The position numbers and the translations under genes were made by a program. Below the pieces are notes generated by a model. That model was not told the DNA's origin, searched no databases, and worked only from the letters and a program-made list of their open reading frames with translations. Below, in pieces: positions 11,004-21,899 of a stretch of DNA of 64,000 nucleotides (position 1 is its first letter; each line of letters begins with the position of its first letter). Origin of the DNA: Amorphophallus konjac. Lineage: Eukaryota; Streptophyta; Magnoliopsida; Alismatales; Araceae. The DNA is taken from contig JAHNEJ010000124.1 of the NCBI GenBank assembly GCA_022559845.1, positions 1-64,000 on the forward strand, given 5' to 3'.

Positions 11004-12362
11004 TTAGGGTTTGGGCACCTCAGGCCTCAGTTTCCCGAGCTCCATTACATAAGCCTTCCATAGCTCCCGATCCTTACTCACAGACACCATCACCTTCCGT
11101 GGAACGCTTGCCTTCCACGCAGCTTTGATCGCTGTCATGTCTATTGCATCATCATCCGTGCCTAACTCCCTTTCTTTAATCAAAGGAAGGTCGGATAGCG
11201 TAGGAAAAGAGTGTCGCGGAAGGCCGATTTGCAGGCAACACCGGTGCGAGCTGTAAAGAACAAACTCAGTTGCACCGATAAGCTGGAGTTCCGCGTCAGG
11301 GGAGGATCTCGTGAGAAGTTCACGTCCAAGTAAACATGCTGGCACGTGACTAAACGCATCCCTCTCCAAAGTGTTGAAGTAAGTGCGCCAGTCTCCACGT
11401 GACTTCAGCCGAGGCATGCGATTGACCACACACCCGCCAAAACCCAACACATCAACCATGTGATAAAGGGGGCTTTGTTGGAAGATTCTGGAAGTAATTC
11501 GTGCCTCCTCGCAGCGATCAAATTTGAAGTGGAGATCGATCCAGCAATTGAGGAGAAACATGCACCCATAGGGGGGCCGGCCCATGCTGGAAGCCGTAAG
11601 ACAGTTGTAAAGGTAGGCGAGGATGGCTGGCCCCACTCTTTTGCCCTTCCAGAGTCTGCAAATCGCGCCCAGCTGATCCTCCTCCATGATATTGTCGGTG
11701 CTGCGGAAGAGGAGAGCTCCGGCCAAACATATCACGAACCCTTTCATGAGTCCTTCTATCCCCGCTGTGTCTGAACGCCTTTAATGGTTCCGTAAGGCAT
11801 GAAGCTTCCTAAGACTTCCTCAGAGGATACCTTCTTCCCCATGGGCAAAATTTTTATTCTCCCATCATTCCTGAATCTTTTTAAGCCAAGCAAGAGTTCC
11901 ACGTCCTCCAGAAGGATCGTCGATTCAAAAGTAGGAAAGATGAATGTGTGGGTTTCAGGGTGCCAAACCTCCACCAGTGCACCCATGGCTGCCCAGTCCA
12001 TGCAAATTTTGTTATAATATTTGGCGTGAATAACCAGGCCTTGAAGGTGCCACTTTGAAATAAAAACCCTCATGTCGGCAGTAATGTTGGAAGTGAGCTT
12101 CGACAGCCAGGGTAGTCTGGAGAATTTTCGCGGACCCGGAAAGAGAGGATACGGCTGAAAGGAAAGAAAAGAAAAGAATGAAGGGATAAGAAAGAACTCA
12201 TATCGGAGGAGCGAGCCAACTCACCATCCGTAAGCGAATCCTGTCGCTCAGACGACCTTCAATCTCAGTCAATTTCTTGAACTCGCGGTCGAACCTCCCC
12301 CTCTTGGTAGGACGGGAAGGTTCACCCTCCATCTCCAAAGACCATGATCTCTCCTTTCCCAT
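11004..12362 (-). pseudogene. PMD2: second antisense plant-mobile-domain-like gene
   Basis: Exon 1 (12362-12225, 46 codons) ends in LTEIEGRLSDRIRLRM and a GTGAGT donor; it resembles exon 1 of PMD1 (..VEGQLSERTRSQL). After a CTTTCAG acceptor, exon 2 starts at 12154 and continues to a stop at 11004. Visible segments are RVFISKWHLQGLVIHAKYY, VWHPETHTFIFPTFEST, LLEDVELLLGLKRF, then KGFVICLAGALLFRS, AILAYLYNCLTASSMGRP and LHFKFDRCEEA. This is the PMD (or the related DUF7745) pattern. One frameshift occurs near 11750, where a stop (TAG) precedes the second block. No coiled-coil tail follows, unlike PMD1. I regard it as a diverged paralog carried by O. Confidence 0.7.
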
Positions 12363-12423
12363 CTCAAAGGAATCCACTTCACCGAAACCACCTGTAATGA
12401 CATTTGGTTAAGGAGTAAGGGGG

Positions 12424-12432
12424 TACTTATAG
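12424..12432 (-). promoter_or_regulatory. TATA box of PMD2
   Basis: Minus-strand CCTATAAGTACCC about 65 bases upstream of the PMD2 ATG. Confidence 0.45.
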
Positions 12433-13579
12433 GAGGAAATGTGGTAAAACAGTAAATGTAAAGCATTGATGATGAGTTACCGTCATGGACTCCGACCGAG
12501 GGAATATTGCTTGCTTTGCACTGTGTTTTGGTAGTTTCTGTGAATCACTTTGGTGTGTGGATTTCTTTGCACAGTGGAATGCAATTCTATTTCAATAATT
12601 GTGTGCTAACTGTTGATTGCAGGAATAAAAAACAAATAAAAAAAATAAAAATAAAAAAAATGAGATATCACTGTCCCACCCCCCAGTCATCTCGGTGACT
12701 GACCCCACTGTGTCTTGCATCTTACTATATAATATCTACGCTACTAGAGTTTGTCAAGGACCTTACGGCCTGAACGAATCCGAAATCTGAGTTCCCCTTC
12801 AACAAAAATAGTGATGATTTCGGAGGAGTTTAGGTCGTACGGAGAGGCCGTTGAGTTGTGATAGTATGGGGACGATGGTTCCGTTCGGTGAGTCGGTGCG
12901 TGGATAAACGGGCCCCGGCTCAGTATCGGCCCACCGGATCGGTATCGTGACCCACTCTTCACAACTTAGTAATATTATCCTTGACTATCTTCTATTTTCT
13001 TTTGTTTTAATTTTTTCTTTTAAACCCAGCATGTATTCATGTAGGACTTTGAGTTTATTGTGAAAAATCATTCACTTACTTTAATTGTGTGAGACACTGT
13101 GCTTAAATGCTTAAATATGAGATATTCCACTCTGAGTCGAGTACTGAGTTTCCCCGAGGTTCTCTTGGGTTGATTTTCTCGAAGAAACCATTGTTTGGAT
13201 TTGTCTCCAATTCATCTTTTCAATTTCCCTTGGACCCACCATGGCTGCAGCACTTCTACAATGGTTGGTAACCGCTCCCCGATGGTGAAACCTGAGATTT
13301 ACGACCCAGGTACTTCCGCACCGTGAAGTTGGTTCTTTTTAGTTTATTTGTGCCCCAGCGCACACAATGTCCTTCCTAGTTTGTTTACCATCCAAACAAT
13401 CGTTGATTTCGGAGGACCCTCTTCGAGGTTGCTTCGCTGAAACTCGGGAAAGATTCCCATCATCTGATGCTAGAAGCGTGTCTCATCACACCTTGGCATC
13501 CGCTTTTCAGTCCACTCCATTTCATTCCAACACACTTCGTTTCATTCCATTACACATCCCTCCCTTATAAAGTTGATGC
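12433..13579. other. Non-coding end of O internal region
   Basis: AT-rich segments and short meaningless frames; no domain, array or RNA gene seen. It ends at the purine-rich tract before the 3' LTR. Confidence 0.5.
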
Positions 13580-13593
13580 CAAGGCGGGGCAAC
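13580..13593 (+). other. Polypurine tract of O
   Basis: CAAGGCGGGGCAAC immediately before TGTAGACACG. A G-rich tract touching TGTAGACAC is the usual plus-strand priming site just upstream of a Tat/Ogre 3' LTR. Confidence 0.6.
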
Positions 13594-14459
13594 TGTAGAC
13601 ACGCCATTTCTGACGTTACAGTGAGAAAATCTCGTATTATACCGTGATGTCCCAAAGCGGCTTACACTTTTCACTTATTTGAGTGATTTCTATAATTTTG
13701 GATTATAATAAAAGGAGAGAGAGAAATTAAAAAATATATATATATGAAAAAATAAATAAATAAAAAGAGAAAAATAAATACAAGCCTTCAAAAAAATGTT
13801 TACAAAAAAATAGCATGATTATATATTTTTTTAATAATTTTATTTTTGTAAATATATATATATATATATATCAGTGGTTAATATATATATAGAAATAAAT
13901 AAAAATATATTTATTAAAAAAGTAAAAATATAATAATCATAAAAAATATATAAAAAAAGAAACCAAAAAAGATAAAACAAAACAAACAAAATAAATGATA
14001 ACAAAATAAAAACAATAAAATCTCTTACGTCTTTTTCCCTCTTTCTATTCACTGCCCTCCTCCTTACGTAATTCACGTCCATTATTATCTCTCTATTCCC
14101 TTCCCTTCTTCTCACATAACTCACCCCCCTCTTCCCTGTTCTCTCCCCAGTCACGACCTCACCGGCCACCGTTCCCGCCATCGCGACCACTGCGACCGCC
14201 ACGCCGGTGCATCCCAGCGTCGACCCCGGCCATCTCCTCCACTGTCCGAGCCCTCCGGCCACGCCTGCGAGCAACCCCGCCGCCCACCTCTACTGCTGCC
14301 GCTGCGGACGCCGTTGTCGTCATCAACCTCACTGCTCACCGTGCTCCACCACCGTCCTCACCACCGGCAGCCTCCTCCAGTCGCCTTCACCTCGCCAGAC
14401 GCCTCACCAACGACCCACCGCGACTGCACCGCCACGGCCGCCGTCGTCTCCTCCCTCCG

Positions 14460-14487
14460 TCTCATTCTCTCCCTTTCTCTTCCCTCC

Positions 14488-14518
<31 letters not shown>

Positions 14519-15020
14519 GTTGTTTTTTTTCTTTGTCTCGCGTCCCCCCTCTCTCACCCGATCTCTCTTTCTCTTTATTTTTTTTTAGCATCTTCTCTCT
14601 CTCCCGTTTCTCTGCTCTCACCCTCTCCCTCTCTCTCTCTCTCGATCTCTCCCCCACTTTCTCTTTCTTTTTATTTTTTTTATTATCCTTTTCTCCCCTC
14701 TCTCTTACCCTCTCACGTTCTCTCTCCCCACCCCTCTCTATGCTCTTTCACTCAATCCCTCTCTCATTTCATTTTTTTCCTTTCTTTATTTCTCCCCCTC
14801 TCTCTCCTCTCGCACCCCCTCTCTCTATCTCTCTTATTTATATTTTTTTATTGTTTCTCATCTTACTCTCTCTATTCTCATCCTCTCTCCTTCCTTCTCT
14901 CTGCTCTCTCTCGTCTCTCTCTCTTTCTTCTCTCTACTCATCTCCCCCCTCCTGTCTTTTCCCTCTGTCTCCAGAAGCCACGCCCCCTCCCTCTTTCTTT
15001 CTGCTCTCTTCTCCCCCTCA
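14460..15020 (+). repeat. CT-rich low-complexity tract
   Basis: About 560 bp of polypyrimidine, with (TC)n runs around 14490-14518 and 14625-14650. It keeps several frames open (for example 14207-15121 and 14314-15219 plus) without meaning. Possible GAGA-type regulatory DNA or simple slippage. Confidence 0.85.
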
Positions 15021-15905
15021 CGTGCTCTCTCCCTATCTGTTATATAGATGTAGATTACCCTATATATATATATATATATATCTTATATATCTTATATATA
15101 TATTTTACATCATACATATAGATATGTACATACATATATATATATCTATATATACCTATATATATCTATGTACATATATATGTGTACGTGTGTGTTTGTG
15201 CAGGGGTACGTGTCTGTGAGTGCGTGCATGGGTCGGTTCGGAGTGGAAAAGAGAGATTCCGATCCAATCGGTGTTGAAGCCCGTGAAATAAAGAAGGTCG
15301 ACTTCCTGGGCGTTCGAGCGCACTAGGAAAGCCGTTCTGCTGCGCCGCGTGCCTGCTTCATTCTCACCTTGCTGAAGAAGCTCATCCAAAGCCCATCATC
15401 CACCTCTGAATAAGTTTTCTCCCCCTCCTTGTTGTCTTGTTTTCATTCAGTTAGTCGCATATGCATGCATCATTTGTCATCCATATTGCATCTCTCTCCC
15501 TGAGAGACCCCTCATTTGTTCATTCATCATATTGTCTGTCCACCCTTATTGTCTAAAAGGGGTTTCAAACAACACCTACCAGGTGCGCGTTTGAACATGA
15601 ATCTGCTATTTTCATATCGAGGGACCGGTACTACACTACTTTCATTTTAATCCACCGTCAATTTGTTTCGTCTGCTGTGTTTTGCAAGGATAACCAAAGG
15701 AAGCCCTCTCCGTCAGCCGGCCGAAGGAAGAGGAAGAAGAAACTCACATCATTCCGTTGCCTGGAAGCAAGACGTGATCATTCTCCTATTTTGAGGTACA
15801 CTACCTCTGGCGATCACACCCTCCTTACTCCTGTTGTGTTAGTTCTTTACTTTATTCTCACCCGCGCGGAGGACCATCCCCGCAGCGGTTCCCCTCCCCA
15901 TTTAA

Positions 15906-16740
15906 TTCCTGTTCCAACCCCGATCAAGGAATCCGTTCCTCGCGGTGGTTTCATTTTCTGTACTTTCGTTCCAACCCCGATCAAGGAATCCGTTCCTCGC
16001 GGTGGTTTCATTTCCTGTACTTTCATTCCAACCCCGATCAAGGAACCCGTTCCTTGCGGTGGTTTCATTTTCTGTACTTTCGTTCCAACCCCGATCAAGG
16101 AATCCGTTCCTCGCGGTGGTTTCATTTTCTGTACTTTCGTTCCAACCCCGATCAAGGAATCCGTTCCTCGCGGCGGTTTCATTTTCTGTATTTTCGTTCC
16201 AACCCCGATCGAGGAACCCGTTCCTCGCGGTGGTTTCATTTCCTGTACTGGTTTCATTTCCTGTACTTTCGTTCCAACCCCGATCAAGGAATCCGTTCCT
16301 CGCGGTGGTTTCATTTCCTGTAATTTCGTTCCAACCCCGATCAAGGAATCCGTTCCTCGCGATGGTTTCATTTTCTGTACTTTCGTTCCAACCCAGATCA
16401 AGGAATCCGTTCCTCGCGGTGGTTTCATTTTCTGTACTTTCGTTCCAACCCCGATCAAGGAACCCGTTCCTCGCGGTGGTTTCATTTTCTGTACTTTCGT
16501 TCCAACCCCGATCAAGGAATCCGTTCCTCGCGGTAGTTTCATTTTTTGTACTTTCGTTCCAACCCCGATCAAGGAACCCGTTCCTCGCGGTGGTTTCATT
16601 TCCTATACTTTCGTTCCAACCCCGATCAAGGAATCCGTTCCTCGCGGTGGTTTCATTTCCTGTACTTTCGTTCCAACCCCGATCAAGGAATCCGTTCCTC
16701 GCGGCGATTTTATTTCCTGTTCTCCGTCGCAGCCCCATTG
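15906..16740 (+). repeat. 57-bp tandem array, 14 copies
   Basis: The unit begins GTTCCAACCCCGATCAAGGA at 15911, 15968, 16082 and so on to 16669; spacing is exactly 57 bp except for an 18-bp partial duplication between copies 6 and 7 (16196 and 16271). Copies differ by a few substitutions (ATCCG versus ACCCG, TTTT versus TTCC). Each unit has a small inverted repeat GGAAtccgTTCC. As 57 is a multiple of 3, frames on both strands stay open over the whole array. Confidence 0.95.
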
Positions 16741-16814
16741 ACGGAGCCAATTCCTCGCGAGGGCTTCTTTCATAATTCTCATTCTGTCAACTGTTCTTGT
16801 TACTCTCATATTTC

Positions 16815-16822
16815 TTATAAAA
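16815..16822 (+). promoter_or_regulatory. TATA box of LTR O
   Basis: CTTATAAAACCCC, about 75 bp downstream of the 57-bp array. Confidence 0.5.
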
Positions 16823-17604
16823 CCCCGCAAAGGCCAATGCCCAGTGGCGGTTCATGTTGTTCATACTATTGTCGTCCCGTTCTGTTAAGTGATATCCTGT
16901 TATAGTTAGTTTGCCTAGTTCATGTTGCTATTATCGTTTCGTGATATTAACATTTTGTTATAATGTGGTGTATCTTTATTTTGTGTATCACTCACTCCTG
17001 AATCTGTGGAAACGACTCCTGTCGGACCTTCTCCAGCTTTCGCGGTTAAGTTAGTACCCCTCACTCCTCATTCTTGTGCCGCTCCATTCATCATTACCAT
17101 TGTTCGCATCAACACTTTGCATTTCGCTTGTTACCCAAAGTCACCTTACGTCATACCCTAATATTTGGTATCTCTAAAGCTACTCCCAAAGCAACGGGTT
17201 ACGCCTGTTGAAGAGGGAGTTAGTTTGCGCGAGAGGACCTTCGGATCCCTATCTCCGCCATGTACCATAAATTGGGGTAAGTTCAGATTTTACTGTGTCT
17301 CACTAGCAGGCTCCTTTCAGGACGGGTTTTCCCTTACCCTTCCCTCACTTTTCATCACTACCCCCTCTTGCATTCGGAGTAGACGATCTCAACCATCTAC
17401 TTCTCACTTTTCTCTAGCCTTTCATCACTATCCTCTCTTACCCCCCCGAGGTTGGACGATCTCCGCCGTCTACAAACCCTTGACATAGGGACGTGCAGAC
17501 GTTCTGAGTAACACTGGAGGATTACTTTATCGCCTGCACGCACATTCGGGGCTCTCGACTTTTGGTAGCTTCGCACAACCCCCTTGTCCATTTCTTGATT
17601 TTGG

Positions 17605-17940
17605 GCTTCACCGTTCGGCGCGAGTTTCCTCATGTGTCTCAATGGGGATTCCCGACTACTAGGATTCGTCCTTTATTATGATATTATTGTGGATTTCACC
17701 GTTTGACGCGAGTCTCCTCATATGTCTCAATGGGGATTCATGGCTACTAGGATTCATCCTATATTATGATTTTACGATGATTTCACCGTTTGACGCGAGT
17801 TTCCTCATGTGTCCCAATGGAGATTCCCGGCTACTATGATTCATCCTTATTTTAATTGTGGAGTTTGCTGCACAGTTTTCGCGCGAGTCTCCTCATTTGT
17901 TTCAGTGGGGATTCCCGGCTACTTGGATTCACATTCCACT
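17605..17940 (+). repeat. 86-bp tandem repeat, four copies
   Basis: Units start with TTCACCGTTTGACGCGAG (17607, 17694, 17780 and a diverged copy near 17867) and contain TCTCAATGGGGATTCCCGGC. Lies downstream of the TATA box in LTR O. Confidence 0.85.
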
Positions 17941-18370
17941 TACCATTATCATCATTTTTTTTATTTTCATCATTTTTTTTATTTTTTTAAGGGGGCAGGC
18001 AGCTTTTTCCTCATGGTCAACCTTCACGCGAGTGTAGAGATTTAAGCGTCCACGAAGTGTTAGGAAGAATTTATGACGTCCCTATGACTAAAGACTATTG
18101 CTCACATTATGTGCGAAGTGTTAGAGTTTTGTCTAGGGTGTATTCAGTGAGTTGTGCTAGCATCATAGCTACGACTCTTCCCCTTGTCGTATGCACTTAT
18201 CGAGAATGGGCTTTTCGTTCCTTAGTATGTGCCGTGACGCACACATATCCTGAATCAGGGCAACATTATTTAGCAAAGGAGTACGCGGCCTTAGAAATTT
18301 GAATGAAGTGTGTTAATACTATATTTCAGGCAGACATGCACGTGAGACAAACAAGCACACAAATCACGTC

Positions 18371-18699
18371 ATGATTATCATTTTTTTCTCTTCTATTTTT
18401 TTTTCTTCTTTTTGCTCTCTTTTTTCTTTCTTCTTCTTTTTTTTCCTTTACTATTTTTTTTCTTTTTTTGTTTCTTTCTCATCTTTTTTTTTCTACTTTT
18501 TTTTTGTTTTCTCCTTTCTAAAGGGCTTAATGGGCATGCCCGCAATGATTCTGGCGTCGGGAGCCCGATGCCATGGCATTGGAGAGAAGGTGTCATATGT
18601 GATGGTAAATCCCTAGAGGGATCACGGGTTGGTGTGAAACCAAAGGAGATCTTTTCGTTCATTAGTTCGGACAACAGTTCCAACCCAAGGGTAAGAGGT
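18371..18699. other. T-rich run and unassigned junction between O and B
   Basis: A 160-bp run of T with scattered C and A (18371-18525), then 170 bp of unique sequence leading into the hairpin array. The O/B boundary should be near here but no diagnostic end is visible. Confidence 0.4.
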
Positions 18700-19815
18700 T
18701 TGTCGGCTTAGACCAAAGGTCATGACGCCGGATGACTTGGCTTAGACGTAAGGTCATGACACCAAGGGGGAATATGTAATGGCTTAGACATTGAGTCATG
18801 ACGCCGTACAACTTGGCTTAGACGTAAGGCCATGATGCCAAGGCAGAACATTTAACGGCCTAGACATAGAGTCATGATGCCGTACAACTTGGCTTAGGCG
18901 GAAGGCCATGACGCCAAGGTAGAATATTTAACGGCTTAGACGGAAGGTCATAACGCCAAGGCAGAATATTTACCGGCTTAGGCGGAAAGCCATGACGCCG
19001 GACAAGGATATTTAACGGCTTAGACGTAAAGTCATGACGCCGTACAACTTGGCTTAGGCGGAAGGCCATGACGCCAAGGCAGAATATTTACCGGCTTAGG
19101 CGAAAAGCCATGACGTCGGACAAGGATATTTAACGGCTTAGACGTAAAGTCATGACGCCGTACAACTTGGCTTAGGCGGAAGGCCATGACGCCAAGGCAG
19201 AATATTTACCGGCTTAGGCGAAAAGCCATGACGCCGGACAACTTGGCTTAGGCAGAAGGCCATGACGCCAAGGCAGAATATTTACCGGCTTAGGCGGAAA
19301 GCCATGACGCTGGATAAGGATATTTAACGACTTAGACGAAAAGTCATGATGCCGTACAACTTGGCTTAGGCGGAAGGCCATGACGCCAAGGCAGAATATT
19401 TACCGACTTAGGCGAAAAGCCATGACGCCGGACAAGGATATTTAACGGCTTAGACGTAAAGTCATGATGCCGTATAACTTGGCTTAGGCGGAAGGCCATG
19501 ACGCCAAGGCAGAATATTTACCGGCTTAGGCGAAAAGCCATGACGCCGGACAAGGATATTTAACGGCTTAGACGTAAAGTCATGACGTCGTACAACTTGG
19601 CTTAGGCGAAAGGTCATGACGCCAAGGCAGAATATTTACTGGCTTAGGCGAAAAGCCATGACACCGGACAACTTGGCTTAGGCAGAAGGCCATGACGCCA
19701 AGACAGAATATTTACCGGCTTAGGCGGAAAGCCATGACGCCAGACAAGGATATTTAACGGCTTAGACGAAAAGTCATGACGCCGTACAACTTGACTTAGG
19801 CGGAAGGCCATGACG
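18700..19815. repeat. Hairpin-unit tandem array, block 1 (40-42 bp units)
   Basis: About 27 units of the type GGCTTAGGCGGAAGGCCATGACGCC followed by an AATATTTA or ACAAC linker. Three unit classes alternate in a roughly 120-bp higher-order pattern, with outer arms CTTGGC/GCCAAG, CCGGC/GCCGG and ACGGC/GCCGT, and inner arms GGC/GCC or GAC/GTC. Both arms change together, so every class can fold. Confidence 0.9.
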
Positions 19816-20275
19816 CCAAGGGTGAAAGGGTCCTTTTGTTGACTGATTGGACGAGAGGTCCATGCCAGAGGTAGAGGGGTCTTTTGTTGTATGGTTAGAC
19901 GGAAGGTCCGAGCCAAAGATGAAAGGGTCTTTTTATTGACTGACTGGATGAAAGGTCCAAGCCAGAGGTATAAATGTCTTTTTGTTGTCTGGCTGGACAA
20001 AAGGATCCAAGCCAAAGGTGAAAGGGTCTTTTTATTGACTGACCAGACGAAAGGTCTGAGCCAGAGGTAGAATATGAACGTTAACCTGACGGGATGTCAG
20101 ACTTAACAAACCTTGCCTAGGCGGTATGTCTAGAAAAGGGCAGAAATAAAGCATTGTTGTCATCTCGACGTCATGTCGAACACGACCAACCTGGAAGAGA
20201 CGAAGGGTCCGGGCCAGGGCAGAATATGGCCGTTGACTTGACAGACTTGTCAAAGTCAACTAACTTGGAAAAGGC
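19816..20275. repeat. Hairpin-unit array, block 2 (about 55-bp units)
   Basis: Degenerate units of the type GGTCTTTTTGTTGACTGACTG followed by AAGGTCCAAGCCAGAGG, passing into the type of block 3 near 20080, where TGACGGGATGTCA forms a stem. Confidence 0.75.
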
Positions 20276-21190
20276 GTAAGGCCTGAACCAAAGGCAGAAC
20301 ACAATATAGGTGTTGACTTAACGTTCTATCAAAGTCAACAAAGTTGGCGAAGGCGGGTGGCCTAAACCAAGAGCATCATGTAGGATAGGTGTTGACTCGA
20401 TGGAATGTCGAAGTCAACGAACTCGGCGAAGGCGTGGGGCCTAAGCCAAGGGTATAATGTGGGATAAGTGTTGACTTGACGTCATGTCGAAGTCAACAAA
20501 CTTGGCGAAGGCGTGAGGCCTAAGCCAAGGGTAGGATATAGGATATAAATGTTGACTCAACGTCCTGTCGAGGCCAACGAACTTGGCAGAGGCGTAAGGC
20601 CTAAGCCAAGGGAAGAATATAGGATATGTGTTGACTCGACGTCCTGTCGGAGCCAACAAACTTGACAGAGTCATGAGGTCTAAGCCAAGGGCATAATGTA
20701 GGATAGGTGTTGACTTGACATCATATCGAAGCCAACGAACTTGACAGAGGCGGGAGGCCTAAGCCAAGGGTATAATGTAGGATATGTGTTGACTCGATGG
20801 AATGTCAAAGTCAACGAACTCGGCGAAGGCGTGGGGCCTAAGCCAAGGGTATACTTTGGGATAAGTGTTGACTCGACGTCATGTCGAAGTCAACAAACTT
20901 GGCGAAGGCGTGAGGCCTAAGCCAAGGGTAGGATATAGGGTATAAATGTTGACTCAACGTCCTGTCGAGGCCAACGAACTTGGCAGAGGCGTAAGGCCTA
21001 AGCCAAGGGAAGAATATAGGATATGTGTTGACTCGACGTCCTGTCGGAGCCAACAAACTTGACAGAGACATGAGGTCTAAGCCAAGGTCATAATGTAGGA
21101 TAGGTGTTGACTCGACGGAATGTCGAAGTCAATGGGCCCTATCCCGATAGAAGGTTTGGGGTGAGGGTAGACTAGATCGTAGACGTATGA
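20276..21190. repeat. Hairpin-unit array, block 3 (75-85 bp units, 397-bp higher-order repeat)
   Basis: Each unit holds two inverted repeats: GTTGAC-TCGAC-gtcat-GTCGA-A-GTCAAC, and CTTGGC-gaaGGC-gtga-GGCCtaa-GCCAAG. About 11 units. The segment 20420-20690 recurs almost unchanged at 20817-21085, a higher-order period of about 397 bp, showing recent amplification of five units together. Confidence 0.9.
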
Positions 21191-21459
21191 GAGGCCCAGA
21201 CCCAGGGCTAAATATTGATGTCAACCTGACGAGGTGTCGGAGTCAACCAATCTTGCTCGGACGATAGGTCTGAAACAAGGGTAGAATATGTAGGTGAAGA
21301 TGTCAACCCGACGTCATGTCGAACTTGACTAACTTGGCAAAGACGTGAGGTCTAAGCCAAGGTAAAGTATGGACATTGACCCGAGGAGATATCGGGATCA
21401 ACAAACCTTGCTCAGACAGAAGGTCCAAGACAAAGCGAAGAGGTCTTTTATTGGTTTAT

Positions 21460-21720
21460 TAGTTTGGATTGACTGAGTTTATTGAATTTGTTGAGTCGAT
21501 TGACTTGTTGAGTTTATTAGGTCTGTTGGATTTTATCAATTCCATTGGGTTCATTGATTTGTTTGGTTTTATTGGGCTTATCGGGTTTGTTAAGTTTGTT
21601 GATTTATTGAGTTTATTGATTAAAAAATTTTGGGTTTATCGATTTATTGAGTTGATTGATTTTGCTTAGCTTATTGGATTTATTGAATTGTGTTGGGTTT
21701 ATTAAACTTATTTTAAATCA
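21460..21720 (+). repeat. TTGATTTATTGAGTTTAT-like minisatellite
   Basis: Degenerate 12-15 bp units of TTGAKTTTATTG; an open frame (21469-21669) of Leu, Ile and Phe results from it and is not taken as a gene. T-rich sequence continues to 21850. Confidence 0.7.
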
Positions 21721-21899
21721 TCATTTTCCCCTTTTTTATTCACCTTCATCATTCATCATTTTTTATTCATTTCTTTCTTTTTTTCATTTCCCTTTTTTGT
21801 TAACATTATTTTTGTTATTATTTGTAGTTTTTTTTTGTTGGGCTCCCCGACGCAATCTCGTCTATGATGCGGGATATTTTATTTGGTGGGACTATTGAT

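Larger units (their letters stand above)
4557..18370 (+). mobile_element. Element O: Ogre/Tat-like LTR retrotransposon, 3' portion
   Basis: Consists of the integrase end (4557-5093), an 8.5-kb non-pol region with two antisense PMD genes, a purine-rich tract (13580-13593) and a 3' LTR starting TGTAGACACGCC at 13594. The Tat/Ogre lineage is known for very long LTRs and extra open frames between pol and the 3' LTR, in antisense in many members. The left part is interrupted by L and A and continues outside the window. The right end is not defined: no TSD partner is available, and 18370 is only my best estimate (range about 18.3 to 18.7 kb; inclusion of the arrays up to 22.2 kb cannot be excluded). 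Confidence 0.65.
13594..18370 (+). repeat. 3' LTR of element O (right end uncertain)
   Basis: Starts TGTAGACACG after the polypurine tract. In order it holds AT-rich DNA (13680-14020), a GC-rich block, a CT-rich tract (14460-15020), TA microsatellites (13855-13871, 15060-15180), the 57-bp array (15906-16740), a TATA box (16815-16822) and a four-copy 86-bp repeat (17605-17940). A U3 with subrepeats upstream of the TATA box is also found in LTRs A and B. The 3' end is set at the T-rich run near 18370 only by guess. Long open frames on both strands here come from the repeats. Confidence 0.55.

Noticed and set aside
14207..15219. Two 300-codon Ser/Leu-rich frames
   Set aside because: Encoded by a CT-rich low-complexity tract; no domain and no plausible start context.
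15677..16775. Overlapping open frames of 250-354 codons on both strands
   Set aside because: They are products of the 57-bp tandem unit, whose length is a multiple of three; composition is a 19-residue repeat in every frame.
21469..21669. Small hydrophobic membrane protein frame
   Set aside because: Translation of a TTGATT/TTTATTG minisatellite.
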